From assembly GCA_963833195.1 (NCBI GenBank), contig CAWHXF010000027.1, positions 3,472,001 to 3,536,000 of the forward strand: 64,000 bases of DNA, given 5' to 3'. The stretch is from Granulosicoccus sp963833195 (GTDB lineage Bacteria > Pseudomonadota > Gammaproteobacteria > Granulosicoccales > Granulosicoccaceae). A program made the translations under genes and the position numbers. The notes under the pieces are model-generated. The model ran no database searches, was not told where the DNA came from, and worked only from the letters and a program-made list of their open reading frames with translations. Below are positions 8,921-17,759 of this stretch, piece by piece (position 1 is the stretch's first letter; each line of letters starts with the position of its first letter).

Positions 8921-9612
8921 ATGAACCCCGACAACCACACCGCGGCGCTGGCCGACATGCAGCGACGCGGCATGCAGAACGCGCTGGCCTTCGGCCGCGC
9001 CACCACGGGCATGTTCGAGCGGCTGGCACGCCAGAACTACGCCGTCATGGGTGATGTCGTGGACTACACCCTCACCCAGATGCGCATCCCCACCGTGCAC
9101 ACCGACCCGCGCAGCGCGCTCGAGGCGCAGGCCGCCGGCACGCGTGCCGCCGTCGAGAAGGCGCGCGTGCGGGCCGCGGAGTACGCCGCCATCGCGGGCG
9201 AGTTGCGCGCCGGCGTGGGCAACGCGGCCGGCACCGCCACCGGTGCGGCCACGAACACCGCGACGAACACCGCCGCGGCCGCGCGGAAGGCGGCCGAGCC
9301 GACGGCGCCCGAGACTGACGGCGGCGACAGGCGGCTGACAAGGCGGCCGACAAGCCGGTCGACAAGACGGCGACCGCCGGCGGCTCGCCGATCATCGTGC
9401 CCGGCGACACGCCGAAGGCCGTCGCGCGCAAGACCGCGCAGGCCAGCGCGCCGGCAGCCAAGCCCGCCGGCACGGCGACCGCGAAGCCCGCGAGCCAACC
9501 CGCCGCGAAGGCCGCCACCAAGGCCGCGAGCAAGGTCGCCGCAAAGGCCGCCAGCAAGACCACCGCGAAGATGACGGGCAAGAAGACGTCCGCGCGCGCG
9601 AAGAAGGGCTGA
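8921..9612 (+). pseudogene. Second phasin with Ala/Lys/Pro-rich tail, frameshifted
   Basis: Phasin-domain protein (residues 1 to about 130, with RQNYAVMGDVVDYTL) whose reading frame is broken between about 9312 and 9331. As read, the frame turns into Arg/Pro-rich noise and stops at 9574. In the other frame, from about 9331 to 9612, the sequence reads AADKAADKPVDKTA and then many AAK/KPA-type repeats ending in TSARAKKG. That is a histone H1-like basic tail, as seen in PhaF-type phasins that tie granules to the nucleoid. Restoring one missing base gives about 230 aa. Either a real mutation or a sequencing error in the GC-rich repeat. Confidence 0.75.
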
Positions 9613-9625
9613 CGGCGCGTATCGC

Positions 9626-10165
9626 ATGACCGCCACGCGCACCATCAAGAAGTACGCGAACCGGCGGTTGTACGATACCGAGGCGAGCCGGCACGTGACG
9701 CTCGCGGACATCCGCGAGCTGATCGTCGCCGGCACCGACGTCGACATCGTCGACGACGTCACGGGCGAGAACCTCACCCGACAGTTGCTGCTGCAGATCA
9801 TCGTCGACAGCGAACGCGCGCAGGATCCACTGCTCAGCGAGCCGCTGCTCACCCGCCTGATCCGCTTCTACGGCGACCCCATGCAGCACGTCATGGGCGA
9901 GTATCTCGAGCGCAGCGTGGGCACCTTCCTCGCGCAGCAGGACACGGTGCGCACGCAGATGGAATCGCTGCTCAAGCAGACGCCTCTCGATACCATGCAG
10001 GCGATGATGAAGCGCAACATCGAGGCCTGGGAATCCATCGTGGGCAAGGGCGCCCCTGCGGCGTCCGAGGCGACCGCGACGGACGCCGGGGCTCGGTTTC
10101 ACGATGACCGGGCCCACGACGATCGGGCCGACGACGATCGGGACGACGTGCGCTCCGGCGCCTGA
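9626..10165 (+). CDS. phaR: PHB synthesis repressor PhaR
   Basis: DNA- and PHB-binding regulator, 179 aa. The N-terminal PHB/PHA accumulation regulator domain is unmistakable (IKKYANRRLYDTEASRHVTL), followed by the second conserved block (LLLQIIVDSER, then FYGDPMQHVMGEYLE). The family represses phasin and its own gene until granules form. The end of the protein is an unusual acidic-basic repeat (HDDRAHDDRADDDRDD) encoded by near-identical 15-base units. It starts 13 bp after the end of the restored phasin frame. Confidence 0.92.
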   Translation: MTATRTIKKYANRRLYDTEASRHVTLADIRELIVAGTDVDIVDDVTGENLTRQLLLQIIVDSERAQDPLLSEPLLTRLIRFYGDPMQHVMGEYLERSVGTFLAQQDTVRTQMESLLKQTPLDTMQAMMKRNIEAWESIVGKGAPAASEATATDAGARFHDDRAHDDRADDDRDDVRSGA

Positions 10166-10241
10166 CACGTATCCCGGCCACCCCGGGCAGATCCGGCGGG
10201 CTGCCGCCCGGCCGGTGCCGCGACACGGAGACGATACGACG

Positions 10242-12125
10242 ATGGCCAAGGGCGACAACGGCGCGGACGAACCCGGGCGAACGAACCGCGCGGGCCCGTC
10301 CGCGGGCGCGGCCGGCGCCGCGCCCGATGCGTCGGCCGCGGTCGACGCGTTCACCGACTGGACGCGCACCGCGAGCTCGCTGTTCGAGAAGAACGCCGCC
10401 ATCGCGAACGACATGTTCGTCCGCTCCCAGCGCATGCTCGCGGAATCCATGGCGCCGGTGCACCGTCAGCTCGATCCCATGAACGCGGCGCCCGCCTTCC
10501 GCGCTGCGGGCGAGCGCGCGGCGCTGGATCCCCAGTCGCTCCTGCAGGCCAACTACTCGCTCTGGCAACGCCACATGGCGCTGTGGCAGTCGAGTGCCGA
10601 GAAGCTGTTCAAGAGCGACGCGGCCGCGGCCGACCAGAGCGACGAGGTGCGCGACAAGCGTTTCCGCGATGAAAGCTGGGCGACGTGGCCGCAGTTCGAC
10701 TTCCTGCGCCGCTCCTACCTGCTCACCTCGGAGTGGCTCGTCGAGACGATGTCCTCGATCGAGGGGCTCGAGCCCGCCGACCGAGCGAAGCTCGTGTTCC
10801 ACACGCGGCTGCTCGCCGACGCGTTCTCGCCCAGCAACTTCCCGCTGACGAACCCGCAGGTGCTCGAGCGGCTGCGCGAGACGAACGGGCAGAGCCTGCT
10901 GGACGGGATGAAGAACCTCGAGCGCGACCTCGACCCGTCGACGGGCCGGCTGAACATCCTGATGAGCGACCCCGAGGCATTCACGTTCGGCGAAAACGTC
11001 GCGACCACGCCGGGCAAGGTGGTGTGGCAGAACGACCTGCTGCAACTGATCCAGTACACGCCCACCACGGCGAAAGTGCATGCCCGTCCCCTCGTGATCC
11101 TGCCGCCGTGGATCAACAAGTTCTACATCCTGGACCTGCAGCCGAAGAACAGCTTCATCCGCTGGGCGGTGGATCAGGGATACACGGTGTTCGTCGTGTC
11201 GTGGGTGAACCCGGACGGGGAGCTCGGCGACAAGACCTTCGAGGACTACATGCAGGAGGGTATCCTCGACACGCTGGACGCCGTCACGCGCGCGTGCGGT
11301 GCCGAGGAGTTCAGCATGATCGGCTATTGCATCGGCGGCACGCTGCTGTCCGCCACGCTCGCCTACATGGCCGAGCGCGGCGACGACCGGGTCAAGGCGG
11401 CCACCTTCTTCGCCTCGCAGGCCGACTTCGAGGAGGCCGGCGACCTGAAGCTCTTCGCCGACGAGGTGCAGGTCGACGCGCTGGAGGACGCCATGCGCGA
11501 CACCGGCTACCTGGACGGTCGCTCCATGGCGTCGACCTTCAACCTGCTGCGCGCGAACGACCTGATCTGGTCGTTCTACGTCGACAACTACCTGCTCGGC
11601 AAGGACCCCACGCGCTTCGACCTGCTGTACTGGAACGCCGACGCCACGCGCATGCCGCGCGAGACGCACCTGTTCTACCTGCGCGAGATGTACGTGCGCA
11701 ACAACCTCTCGAAGCCCGGCGGCATCACGATGAAGGGCGTGCCCATCGATCTGGCCAAGGTGCGCATACCGGTGTACCTGCAGGCCGCGCGCGATGACCA
11801 CATCGCCCCCTACCCGTCGGTGTACAAGTCCACGTCGCTGTACGGCGGGCCCGTGCGGTTCGTGCTCGCGGGGTCGGGGCACATCGCCGGGGTGATCAAC
11901 CCGCCCTCGGCGAACAAGTACCAGCACTGGATCAACGAGGCCGAGCCGAAGTCGCTCGACGCCTGGCTCGAGGGCGCCGAGGAGCATCCGGGCTCCTGGT
12001 GGGAGGACTGGGACCGCTGGCTCGCGCCGCTGTCCGGCGAGCAGGTTCCCGCACGCGTGCCCGGTGACGGCGAGCTCGTCCCGATCGAGGACGCCCCGGG
12101 CAGCTACGTGCGCGTGCGAAGCTGA
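10242..12125 (+). CDS. phaC: Class I poly(3-hydroxyalkanoate) synthase
   Basis: Polymerises (R)-3-hydroxyacyl-CoA into PHB at the granule surface. 627 aa, typical for class I. The lipase-box-like GYCIGG holds the catalytic Cys363; Asp519 (RDDHIAP) and His547 (GSGHIAG) complete the triad. The N-terminal 90 residues are Ala/Gly-rich and variable, as usual. The start at 10242 follows a GGAG ribosome site. The gene ends one base before the stop codon of the convergent lipoprotein gene, so there is no room for a separate terminator. Confidence 0.94.
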   Translation: MAKGDNGADEPGRTNRAGPSAGAAGAAPDASAAVDAFTDWTRTASSLFEKNAAIANDMFVRSQRMLAESMAPVHRQLDPMNAAPAFRAAGERAALDPQSLLQANYSLWQRHMALWQSSAEKLFKSDAAAADQSDEVRDKRFRDESWATWPQFDFLRRSYLLTSEWLVETMSSIEGLEPADRAKLVFHTRLLADAFSPSNFPLTNPQVLERLRETNGQSLLDGMKNLERDLDPSTGRLNILMSDPEAFTFGENVATTPGKVVWQNDLLQLIQYTPTTAKVHARPLVILPPWINKFYILDLQPKNSFIRWAVDQGYTVFVVSWVNPDGELGDKTFEDYMQEGILDTLDAVTRACGAEEFSMIGYCIGGTLLSATLAYMAERGDDRVKAATFFASQADFEEAGDLKLFADEVQVDALEDAMRDTGYLDGRSMASTFNLLRANDLIWSFYVDNYLLGKDPTRFDLLYWNADATRMPRETHLFYLREMYVRNNLSKPGGITMKGVPIDLAKVRIPVYLQAARDDHIAPYPSVYKSTSLYGGPVRFVLAGSGHIAGVINPPSANKYQHWINEAEPKSLDAWLEGAEEHPGSWWEDWDRWLAPLSGEQVPARVPGDGELVPIEDAPGSYVRVRS

Positions 12126-12126
12126 C

Positions 12127-12624
12127 TCAGAAGTCCCCGCACGACTCCAGGTCGGCGGTGTTGACCTGGCCCGTCGTGCGCTCCCACGTCTCGACCGGGC
12201 CATCGGTGCCGAGCCGGTAGGTGAGCACGTCGCCGGCGGCCACGAGCGTCAGCGCCTCGTCCTCGCCCGCCAGGCTGTAGTCGTTCTCGAACTCCGGCGT
12301 CAGCGTGAACGGACCGGTCACGTCGTAGCAGGTGCCGCCGTCGGTGGGCACGTCGTAGCGCGTCCAAAGACCGTCCTCGGTGATGTCGACGTAGCTCGAC
12401 GCCGCCACGTCGTCGGGGCTCGCGTCCCACAACCCCGCCACGGCGCTCGTGTCGCCGCCCGGATCGTTCGAGGGGGGCGCGTCGGGGTCGCCCAGATCCG
12501 GGTTGAGCTCGCTCGTGTCGCCCGGGCCCGAGGCGTTGGGGTCGAGGACATCGTCGCCATCGTCCGAGCTGCACGCGCCGAGGGCGAGCACGGCGGCGAG
12601 GGTCAGTGCGGTGATCGGTCTCAT
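12127..12624 (-). CDS. Hypothetical lipoprotein
   Basis: 165-aa secreted protein with a clear lipoprotein signal (LTLAAVLALGACSS, Cys at about residue 18), an Asp/Pro/Ser-rich linker to about residue 60 and a C-terminal beta-rich domain (about 65-165) with two cysteines (TCYDV and ESCGDF). I do not recognise the family. The C-terminal part (LWDASPD...ITEDGLWTRYD) resembles small lipocalin-like or lipoprotein domains of unknown function. Convergent with phaC with one base between stops. Confidence 0.7.
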   Translation of the reverse strand: MRPITALTLAAVLALGACSSDDGDDVLDPNASGPGDTSELNPDLGDPDAPPSNDPGGDTSAVAGLWDASPDDVAASSYVDITEDGLWTRYDVPTDGGTCYDVTGPFTLTPEFENDYSLAGEDEALTLVAAGDVLTYRLGTDGPVETWERTTGQVNTADLESCGDF

Positions 12625-12845
12625 GCGAAGGGTCTCCGGGAAAGCGTAGCGGGTGGGACTGCATTCCCACTGGCACGAGTATAGCGACGAATCCCTGCGG
12701 GTCGCCGGTAGCCGTACCGGCGCGAAATCGTCCCGAGCGGGGCACACGGCTGACAAGCTCCGCTCACCGGCGTAGTGTCGCTCACGTCGCGTTTCTTGCG
12801 GGGACGGCGCGCCGTGCCCCGTGTTCGATCCGAGAGGACTTCGAC

Positions 12846-13169
12846 ATGTCGACACGCAGCCGTGGCCCCGGCGCGGGCACCCGCTTCCGAACCGGACTTC
12901 CCGCCGACCCTTCCCGGCGCTCGGTCGATGCCCGGGACGCCGACGCGGAGTTTCTCGAGGGTGCCTGGGACGAGGCGGGCCCCGCGACCCTCGACTTCGA
13001 CGACGAGGCCAGCTCGCGTGACCTGCACGAGCGCGAGCCCGAGGACGACTTCGCCGCGCTCGACGCCCGTCCCGTGATGCGCGACGCCGCCGACCTGGCG
13101 GATCTCGCGAGCCTGATCGACGACGACGACGATTCGGCCTACGACGACGACGACGCGTACCTGCACTGA
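12846..13169 (+). CDS. Small acidic protein
   Basis: 107-aa protein of unknown function. The N-terminus is Arg/Gly-rich, and the rest is strongly acidic, ending in runs of Asp (IDDDDDSAYDDDDAYLH). No membrane segment or cysteine. A good ribosome site (GAGAGGA, about 8 bases before the ATG) supports expression. It is the first of several short acidic reading frames on this strand between 12.8 and 14.1 kb, and it is probably largely disordered. Confidence 0.6.
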   Translation: MSTRSRGPGAGTRFRTGLPADPSRRSVDARDADAEFLEGAWDEAGPATLDFDDEASSRDLHEREPEDDFAALDARPVMRDAADLADLASLIDDDDDSAYDDDDAYLH

Positions 13170-13325
13170 CGCGGACCCGCACGCCGGCTGCGATCCTGGG
13201 CCTGTCGTGGATCGGAACGCGGGCGCTGCCGGCCCTGGCCCGGCGACGAAGAGTTTTCAGCGCTTCGCAGTGGCGAGACGCGCGCGCCCACCATGCTCGG
13301 TCACCCCACCGACCGAGGCAGCGCC

Positions 13326-13778
13326 ATGCAGGACAAGCCGACCGATCAGATACCCGCGGACGAGCTGCTCGACGAGAGCGCCGACTCGCTGACGAACCCC
13401 GACGTGCCCATCGCCGACAAGGGCGAGACCACGCGCCTGATGAACGACACCGATCGGCCCGCCAACGGCCGTTCGTCCACCCCGCCGGGCAGGAACCTCG
13501 ACGAGTTGCCGCCCGACGCCGTCGTCGACGAGCCCTTGCGCACCGAAGATCTCGACCTTGCGGGCGGCGAGATGGATGACGAGGTGATGACCCAGGGCGA
13601 GAGTGTCGTGGATGCCGAGTACATGGACCGCGGGCCCGCGCAGCTGGATTCGGGCGTGGACGCGTCGGGCGCCTCCGACGTCGCGGACACCGAGGACGGC
13701 GACGTCATGACGGGCACGCGCGGCGTGCGCGACGTGGCGGACGCCTCCATCGTGGACGCGGACACGAGCCGCGACTGA
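13326..13778 (+). CDS. Small acidic hypothetical protein
   Basis: 150 aa, rich in Asp, Glu, Ala, Val and Thr, with no Cys or Trp and no hydrophobic segment, so probably soluble and disordered. Segments such as DELLDESADSL and DVADTEDGDVMTG are acidic and repetitive. The start at 13326 has GAGG 7 bases upstream; an earlier in-frame start (13293) would add 11 residues. Function unknown. The base composition by codon position looks coding, and no plausible gene competes on the other strand. Confidence 0.6.
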   Translation: MQDKPTDQIPADELLDESADSLTNPDVPIADKGETTRLMNDTDRPANGRSSTPPGRNLDELPPDAVVDEPLRTEDLDLAGGEMDDEVMTQGESVVDAEYMDRGPAQLDSGVDASGASDVADTEDGDVMTGTRGVRDVADASIVDADTSRD

Positions 13779-13901
13779 ACGCCCGAGCGTGCCGCCATCC
13801 ATCCGCAACGCAATGTGGCGGCACGCGAAGCGGCACGGCAACCGCGCGTTCGCCGACTACGCTCCAGGGCCCGACATGACAGCCCCGAACAGCGTTTGCC
13901 G

Positions 13902-14075
13902 ATGAACGATTCGACGCAGGATCACACCGCGCTCGTCGCCGGTGGCGTGCCCGACGCCGCCGCTCAGGAGGAAGACCTCGACGCCACGTTGCCGATGAAC
14001 GACGAGGAGTGGCTCGAGCACGCGCTCGGCGACCTGCACTCCTCCGCCTGGACGATGCCGTCGGTCGAGCTCTGA
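13902..14075 (+). CDS. Very small acidic protein
   Basis: 57-aa reading frame (starts MNDSTQDH, with a central DEEWLEHALGDLHSSAW) directly before a strong hairpin terminator. The ribosome site is weak. It is acidic like its two upstream neighbours. Support comes mainly from that context and the terminator. Function unknown. Confidence 0.45.
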   Translation: MNDSTQDHTALVAGGVPDAAAQEEDLDATLPMNDEEWLEHALGDLHSSAWTMPSVEL

Positions 14076-14082
14076 CGCGGTG

Positions 14083-14125
14083 CGAACCCGGTCACTCCCG
14101 TCGATGACGGGGGACCGGGTTCGCC
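14083..14125. terminator. Long hairpin between convergent genes
   Basis: A perfect 12-bp stem, GCGAACCCGGTC (14083-14094) with 14114-14125, encloses a second 6-bp stem CCCGTC-GAT-GACGGG (14098-14112). It lies between the ends of the small acidic gene (plus) and the BCCT gene (minus), so it probably terminates both directions. No clear T-run follows. Confidence 0.7.
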
Positions 14126-14158
14126 GAGCGGACGGACGGGCCGGGCCGGCGTCCGGCT

Positions 14159-15817
14159 TCAGACCGGTCGCACGTCCCGGGCCACCGCCACCGAGTGCCC
14201 CGACGGGCGCTTGCGGGCCCGGTTCAGGCCCAGGATCAGCCCGACGCACATCGCCAGCAGCACGATGGTGAACGGGAAGCCCATCGATACCGCCATGGCC
14301 TGCAGCGCGGACAACGCCTCGCTGCCGCCCACGAGCAGCAGCGTGGCGGCCACCAGGCCCTCGAACACGCACCAGAACACGCGCTGGGAAGCCGGCGAAT
14401 CGGTCTTGCCGCCCGCCGTGATGGTGTCGATGACGAGCGAGCCGGAGTCGGACGACGTCACGAAGAACACCAGCACGAGCACGATGCCGAGGAACGAGGT
14501 GATCGTCGCGAACGGCAGCTCGGCGAGCATCACGAAGAGCTTGAGCTCCAGCGCCGCCTCGGCCACCGGCGCGGCGGCATTGCCGACGACCTGCGAGATG
14601 GCGGTGCCGCCGAACGCGCCCATCCACACGATGCACACGGCGGTCGGGATCAGGATCACGCACAGCACGAACTCGCGCACGGTACGGCCGCGCGACACGC
14701 GGGCGATGAACATGCCGACGAACGGCGACCAGGAGATCCACCACGCCCAATAGAAGGCGGTCCAGCCTTGCGAGAAGTTCGCGTCCTCGCGCCCGAAGGG
14801 CATCGACAGCGGAATCACCTCCTTCGCATAGGCGACGGCGCCGCCGGCGATCGTCGAGAAGATCTCCGCCGTGGGGCCGACGGCGAGCACGAACACCATG
14901 AGCAGCAGCGCGAGCGCGATGTTGATCTCCGACAGGATCTTGACACCGCCGTCCAGCCCGCGCAGCACCGAGATCAGCGCCAGGCTGGTGATGCCTCCGA
15001 TCATGACGACCTTGGCGACGTCGCCGGTGCCCCAGCCGAAGAGATAGTTCAGGCCAGCCAACGCCTGCTCGGTACCGAAGCCGAGGGACGTCGCCAGCCC
15101 GAACAGCGTCGCGAACACCGCGAGGATGTCGATCACGTGCCCGGGCCAGCCCCATACCCGCTCGCCCAGCAGCGGGTAGAACGCCGAGCGCAGCGTGAGC
15201 GGCAGCCCGCGGTTGAACGTGAAGAAGGCGAGCGAGAGCGCGACCACGGCGTAGATGGCCCAGGGGTGCAGCGCCCAGTGGAAGAGCGTCGCCGCCATGC
15301 CGAGATCCCGCGCGGCCGCCACGTCGCCCGCCGCGGCTCCGAGCGGTGCCCAGTCGGTGCGTACCCCGCCTTCGACGGTGGTGCCGCCGATGGCGGAGCC
15401 GAAGTGCGACATGGGCTCGGACACGCCGAAGAACATCAGCCCGATGCCCATGCCGGCCGCGAACAGCATCGCGAACCAGCCGAGGTAGCCGTAGTCCGGC
15501 CGGGCGTCATCGCCACCGAGCCGTACGCCGCCGAGCGGCGTGACGACGAGCGCGATGCACACGAGCACGAAGATGTTGGCCGCCGACAGGAAGAACCAGT
15601 CGAGGCTGCCGGTCAGCGTGTCACGCATCGTGCCGAAGAACGCGCCCGCGCTCTCCTGGAACATCAGCGTCAGGATGACGAACGCGACGACGGCGAGCCC
15701 CGAGACGAGGAACACCGGGTTGTGGAGATCCAGGCCGAAGGGATTGATGTTGTCCTGGCCGATCTCGTAGTCCGTCTGCACGGGGTCCGGCGCGAGCTGT
15801 CCGGGTTCCAGGCTCAT
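14159..15817 (-). CDS. BCCT family betaine/choline/carnitine transporter
   Basis: Inner-membrane sodium- or proton-coupled carrier for trimethylammonium osmolytes, 552 aa with about 12 membrane helices. Family signatures are GMGIGLMFFGVSEPM in helix 3, FHWALHPWAIY, and the tryptophan-rich helix 8 stretch FYWAWWISWSPFVGMFIARVS. The ATG at 15817 is preferred over an in-frame TTG six bases upstream. Uptake of glycine betaine under salt stress is the likely role; the exact substrate is not readable. It ends at a strong bidirectional hairpin. Confidence 0.92.
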   Translation of the reverse strand: MSLEPGQLAPDPVQTDYEIGQDNINPFGLDLHNPVFLVSGLAVVAFVILTLMFQESAGAFFGTMRDTLTGSLDWFFLSAANIFVLVCIALVVTPLGGVRLGGDDARPDYGYLGWFAMLFAAGMGIGLMFFGVSEPMSHFGSAIGGTTVEGGVRTDWAPLGAAAGDVAAARDLGMAATLFHWALHPWAIYAVVALSLAFFTFNRGLPLTLRSAFYPLLGERVWGWPGHVIDILAVFATLFGLATSLGFGTEQALAGLNYLFGWGTGDVAKVVMIGGITSLALISVLRGLDGGVKILSEINIALALLLMVFVLAVGPTAEIFSTIAGGAVAYAKEVIPLSMPFGREDANFSQGWTAFYWAWWISWSPFVGMFIARVSRGRTVREFVLCVILIPTAVCIVWMGAFGGTAISQVVGNAAAPVAEAALELKLFVMLAELPFATITSFLGIVLVLVFFVTSSDSGSLVIDTITAGGKTDSPASQRVFWCVFEGLVAATLLLVGGSEALSALQAMAVSMGFPFTIVLLAMCVGLILGLNRARKRPSGHSVAVARDVRPV

Positions 15818-15973
15818 GGGCAAGTCCTGCAGGTGGCTGTATTCACCCGCAGGCTACGCCCACGTGGCGCGCAAGGCAAAGTGCACGCGTGCGTCGAGGA
15901 TCCGTGACGACCGGCGTGAACGTGCCCGAGGCCGGACAGGGCCCGCTCGGGACGCTCGGGCGGGCAAGCCGTT

Positions 15974-16366
15974 TCAGTTGCGCCGCGCGAGCAGCCGGCC
16001 GCGCAGCACGTCGATCTCGCGGCGCTGGCGCTCCAGGGTCTCGAACAGGTCCACCACCAGCGCCAGCGCATCGAGCTCGATCTCGAACTCGCGCTGCACG
16101 CGCACCGCGCGCAGGACCCGCTGCAGCGCCGGCGCCGCGAAGCGCACGCCCTCCTCGTCCTCGGCGACGACGACGCCGTGGCGCACGTATTCCACGAGGA
16201 CGACGGCGTCGATGCGGCACAGGGCGCACACCTCCTCGCGCGCGTAGACGGCCGCGTCGGCGGCGTTCGGGTCGCTCGCGGCGTCCGCACCGCCGGTGAG
16301 CGGACCCGCGACCGCGAGGTCGGGCTCGACGATCGGTGCGTCGCCGGGCGCATCGGCGCGACTCAT
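15974..16366 (-). CDS. cbpM: Chaperone modulator CbpM-like protein
   Basis: 130-aa protein with a MerR-like helix-turn-helix start (EEVCALCRIDAVVLVEYVRHGVV) and a long C-terminal helix (LQRVLRAVRVQREFEIELDALALVVDLFETLERQRREI), the layout of CbpM, which binds and inhibits the J-protein CbpA. An extra N-terminal tail of about 40 residues is unusual. Its start overlaps the cbpA stop by 4 bp (ATGA), as expected for the cbpA-cbpM operon. Confidence 0.8.
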   Translation of the reverse strand: MSRADAPGDAPIVEPDLAVAGPLTGGADAASDPNAADAAVYAREEVCALCRIDAVVLVEYVRHGVVVAEDEEGVRFAAPALQRVLRAVRVQREFEIELDALALVVDLFETLERQRREIDVLRGRLLARRN

Positions 16367-17334
16367 GCGCCACCTCCCGCCGTGGCCACGTCGGCGTGCA
16401 GGTCGCGCAGCGCCTCCCAGGTGGCGCGTACCGCGTCCGCATCGGGCGCCGCGCCCGGCGCCTTCGTCACGAGGCGCAGCGTGGCGTACTGATCCCCGGG
16501 CGGCTCTCCCGGCAGCCCGCGCCCGCGCAGCCGCAGCCGCCTGCCGGACTCGCTGCCGGGCGGCACGCGCAGCGTCACCGTCCCGCCGAGCGTGGGCACG
16601 CGGACCGACGCGCCCAGCGCCGCGTCCCACGCGGGCACGTCCACGGTGACACCGACGTCGCGCCCGTCGAGGGTGAAGCCCTCGTGCGGCCGCACCTCGA
16701 TGGTGAGCAGCAGGTCCCCGGCCGGCGCGCCGCCGATGCCCGGACCGCCCTGTCCGCGCAGCCGCAGCCGCGTGCCATCGGTCGTGCCCGCCGGAATGCG
16801 CGTGCGCAGCGTGCGCTCGTCGAAGTCGAGCGAGCCGTCGTCGCGCCGCACCGGCACGCGCAGGCCGAGCGGCAGCGTGGCGCCCGCGTGCGCCTGCTCC
16901 AGAGTGATGGCGACGGTGCTCTCGATGTCCTCTCCGCGCATCGTGAATCCGCCACCAGCGCCGGCGCGCCCACCGGCCCGTCGGGCGAACATCTCCTCGA
17001 AGAAGTCGCTGAAGTCGGCCCCGCCGCCGGGCGACCAGTCCCCGGGGCCGGCGGACGAGCGCCAGTCCGGCGGCGGCCGGAACCCGCCGCCGCCGGCTCC
17101 GCGCGCCGCGCCGGCGGCGTGGGCCGCGCGCAGCCCGTCGTACTCGGCCCGACGCTCGGGGTCCTTCAGCACGGTCCAGGCCTCGCCGAGGCGCTTGAAC
17201 TGCTCCTCCGCGTCGTCCTCCTTGCTGACGTCCGGGTGCCACTGGCGCGCAAGCTTGCGGTAGGCCCGCTTGATCTCGTCGGCGGGGGCATCGGGCGCGA
17301 CGCCCATCGTGTCGTAGTAATCGACGAATTCCAT
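16363..17334 (-). CDS. cbpA: DnaJ-type co-chaperone CbpA
   Basis: 323-aa J-domain protein. The J domain (residues 4-70) has the His33-Pro-Asp motif that stimulates DnaK ATPase. A Gly/Phe-rich linker follows (residues 80-140), then two beta-barrel client-binding domains (about 148-310), with no zinc-finger cysteines, which separates CbpA from DnaJ. It is translationally coupled to the downstream cbpM, which would restrain its activity. Confidence 0.9.
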   Translation of the reverse strand: MEFVDYYDTMGVAPDAPADEIKRAYRKLARQWHPDVSKEDDAEEQFKRLGEAWTVLKDPERRAEYDGLRAAHAAGAARGAGGGGFRPPPDWRSSAGPGDWSPGGGADFSDFFEEMFARRAGGRAGAGGGFTMRGEDIESTVAITLEQAHAGATLPLGLRVPVRRDDGSLDFDERTLRTRIPAGTTDGTRLRLRGQGGPGIGGAPAGDLLLTIEVRPHEGFTLDGRDVGVTVDVPAWDAALGASVRVPTLGGTVTLRVPPGSESGRRLRLRGRGLPGEPPGDQYATLRLVTKAPGAAPDADAVRATWEALRDLHADVATAGGGA

Positions 17335-17476
17335 GGCTTCGCGGAGCGTGCTACCGCGACGATGCCGGCCGTTCGTCGCCGGCACATCTTGCACGCCCCG
17401 CACGCTGCGCAAAGTCGCGGCGCGATGGCAGGCTAGGGTCCGCGGTCACCCTTCGAACTCGACGAGCAAGCGCACC

Positions 17477-17743
17477 ATGGCACCCGGCGGCAGCGGCAGC
17501 AGGATCGACAACATCGAGACCGACCAGAAGAGCCCGCGCGAGGGCGTGGCCACGATGGCCGAGAACGACGAGGCGATGACCCCCGACGGTGCGCCCGGTA
17601 CGGCGTCCGAGGACCCGACGGGCGAGGACGGCGGCGGCATCGGTACCCAGGGCGGCGTCGGCACGTCCGACCCCGGCCGCACGACGCCGCGCGGCGCCTC
17701 GGACGACGACGACGCGGAGTCCTACCGGGACGAAGAGGAGTAG
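17477..17743 (+). CDS. Small Asp/Gly-rich protein
   Basis: 88-aa reading frame rich in Asp, Glu, Gly and Thr, ending DDDDAESYRDEEE. An in-frame ATG at 17555 (62 aa) is an equally possible start. It resembles the short acidic proteins at 12.8-14.1 kb in composition but not in clear alignment. It lies alone between the divergent cbpA start and the convergent end of the lipoprotein gene. Function unknown. Confidence 0.4.
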   Translation: MAPGGSGSRIDNIETDQKSPREGVATMAENDEAMTPDGAPGTASEDPTGEDGGGIGTQGGVGTSDPGRTTPRGASDDDDAESYRDEEE

Positions 17744-17759
17744 CCGGCGGCCCTTCGCA

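Noticed and set aside
13170..13325. Possible terminator GGCCCTGGCC after the 107-aa gene.
   Set aside because: The stem is short and imperfect, and the following T-run (GTTTTC) is too far away to be convincing.
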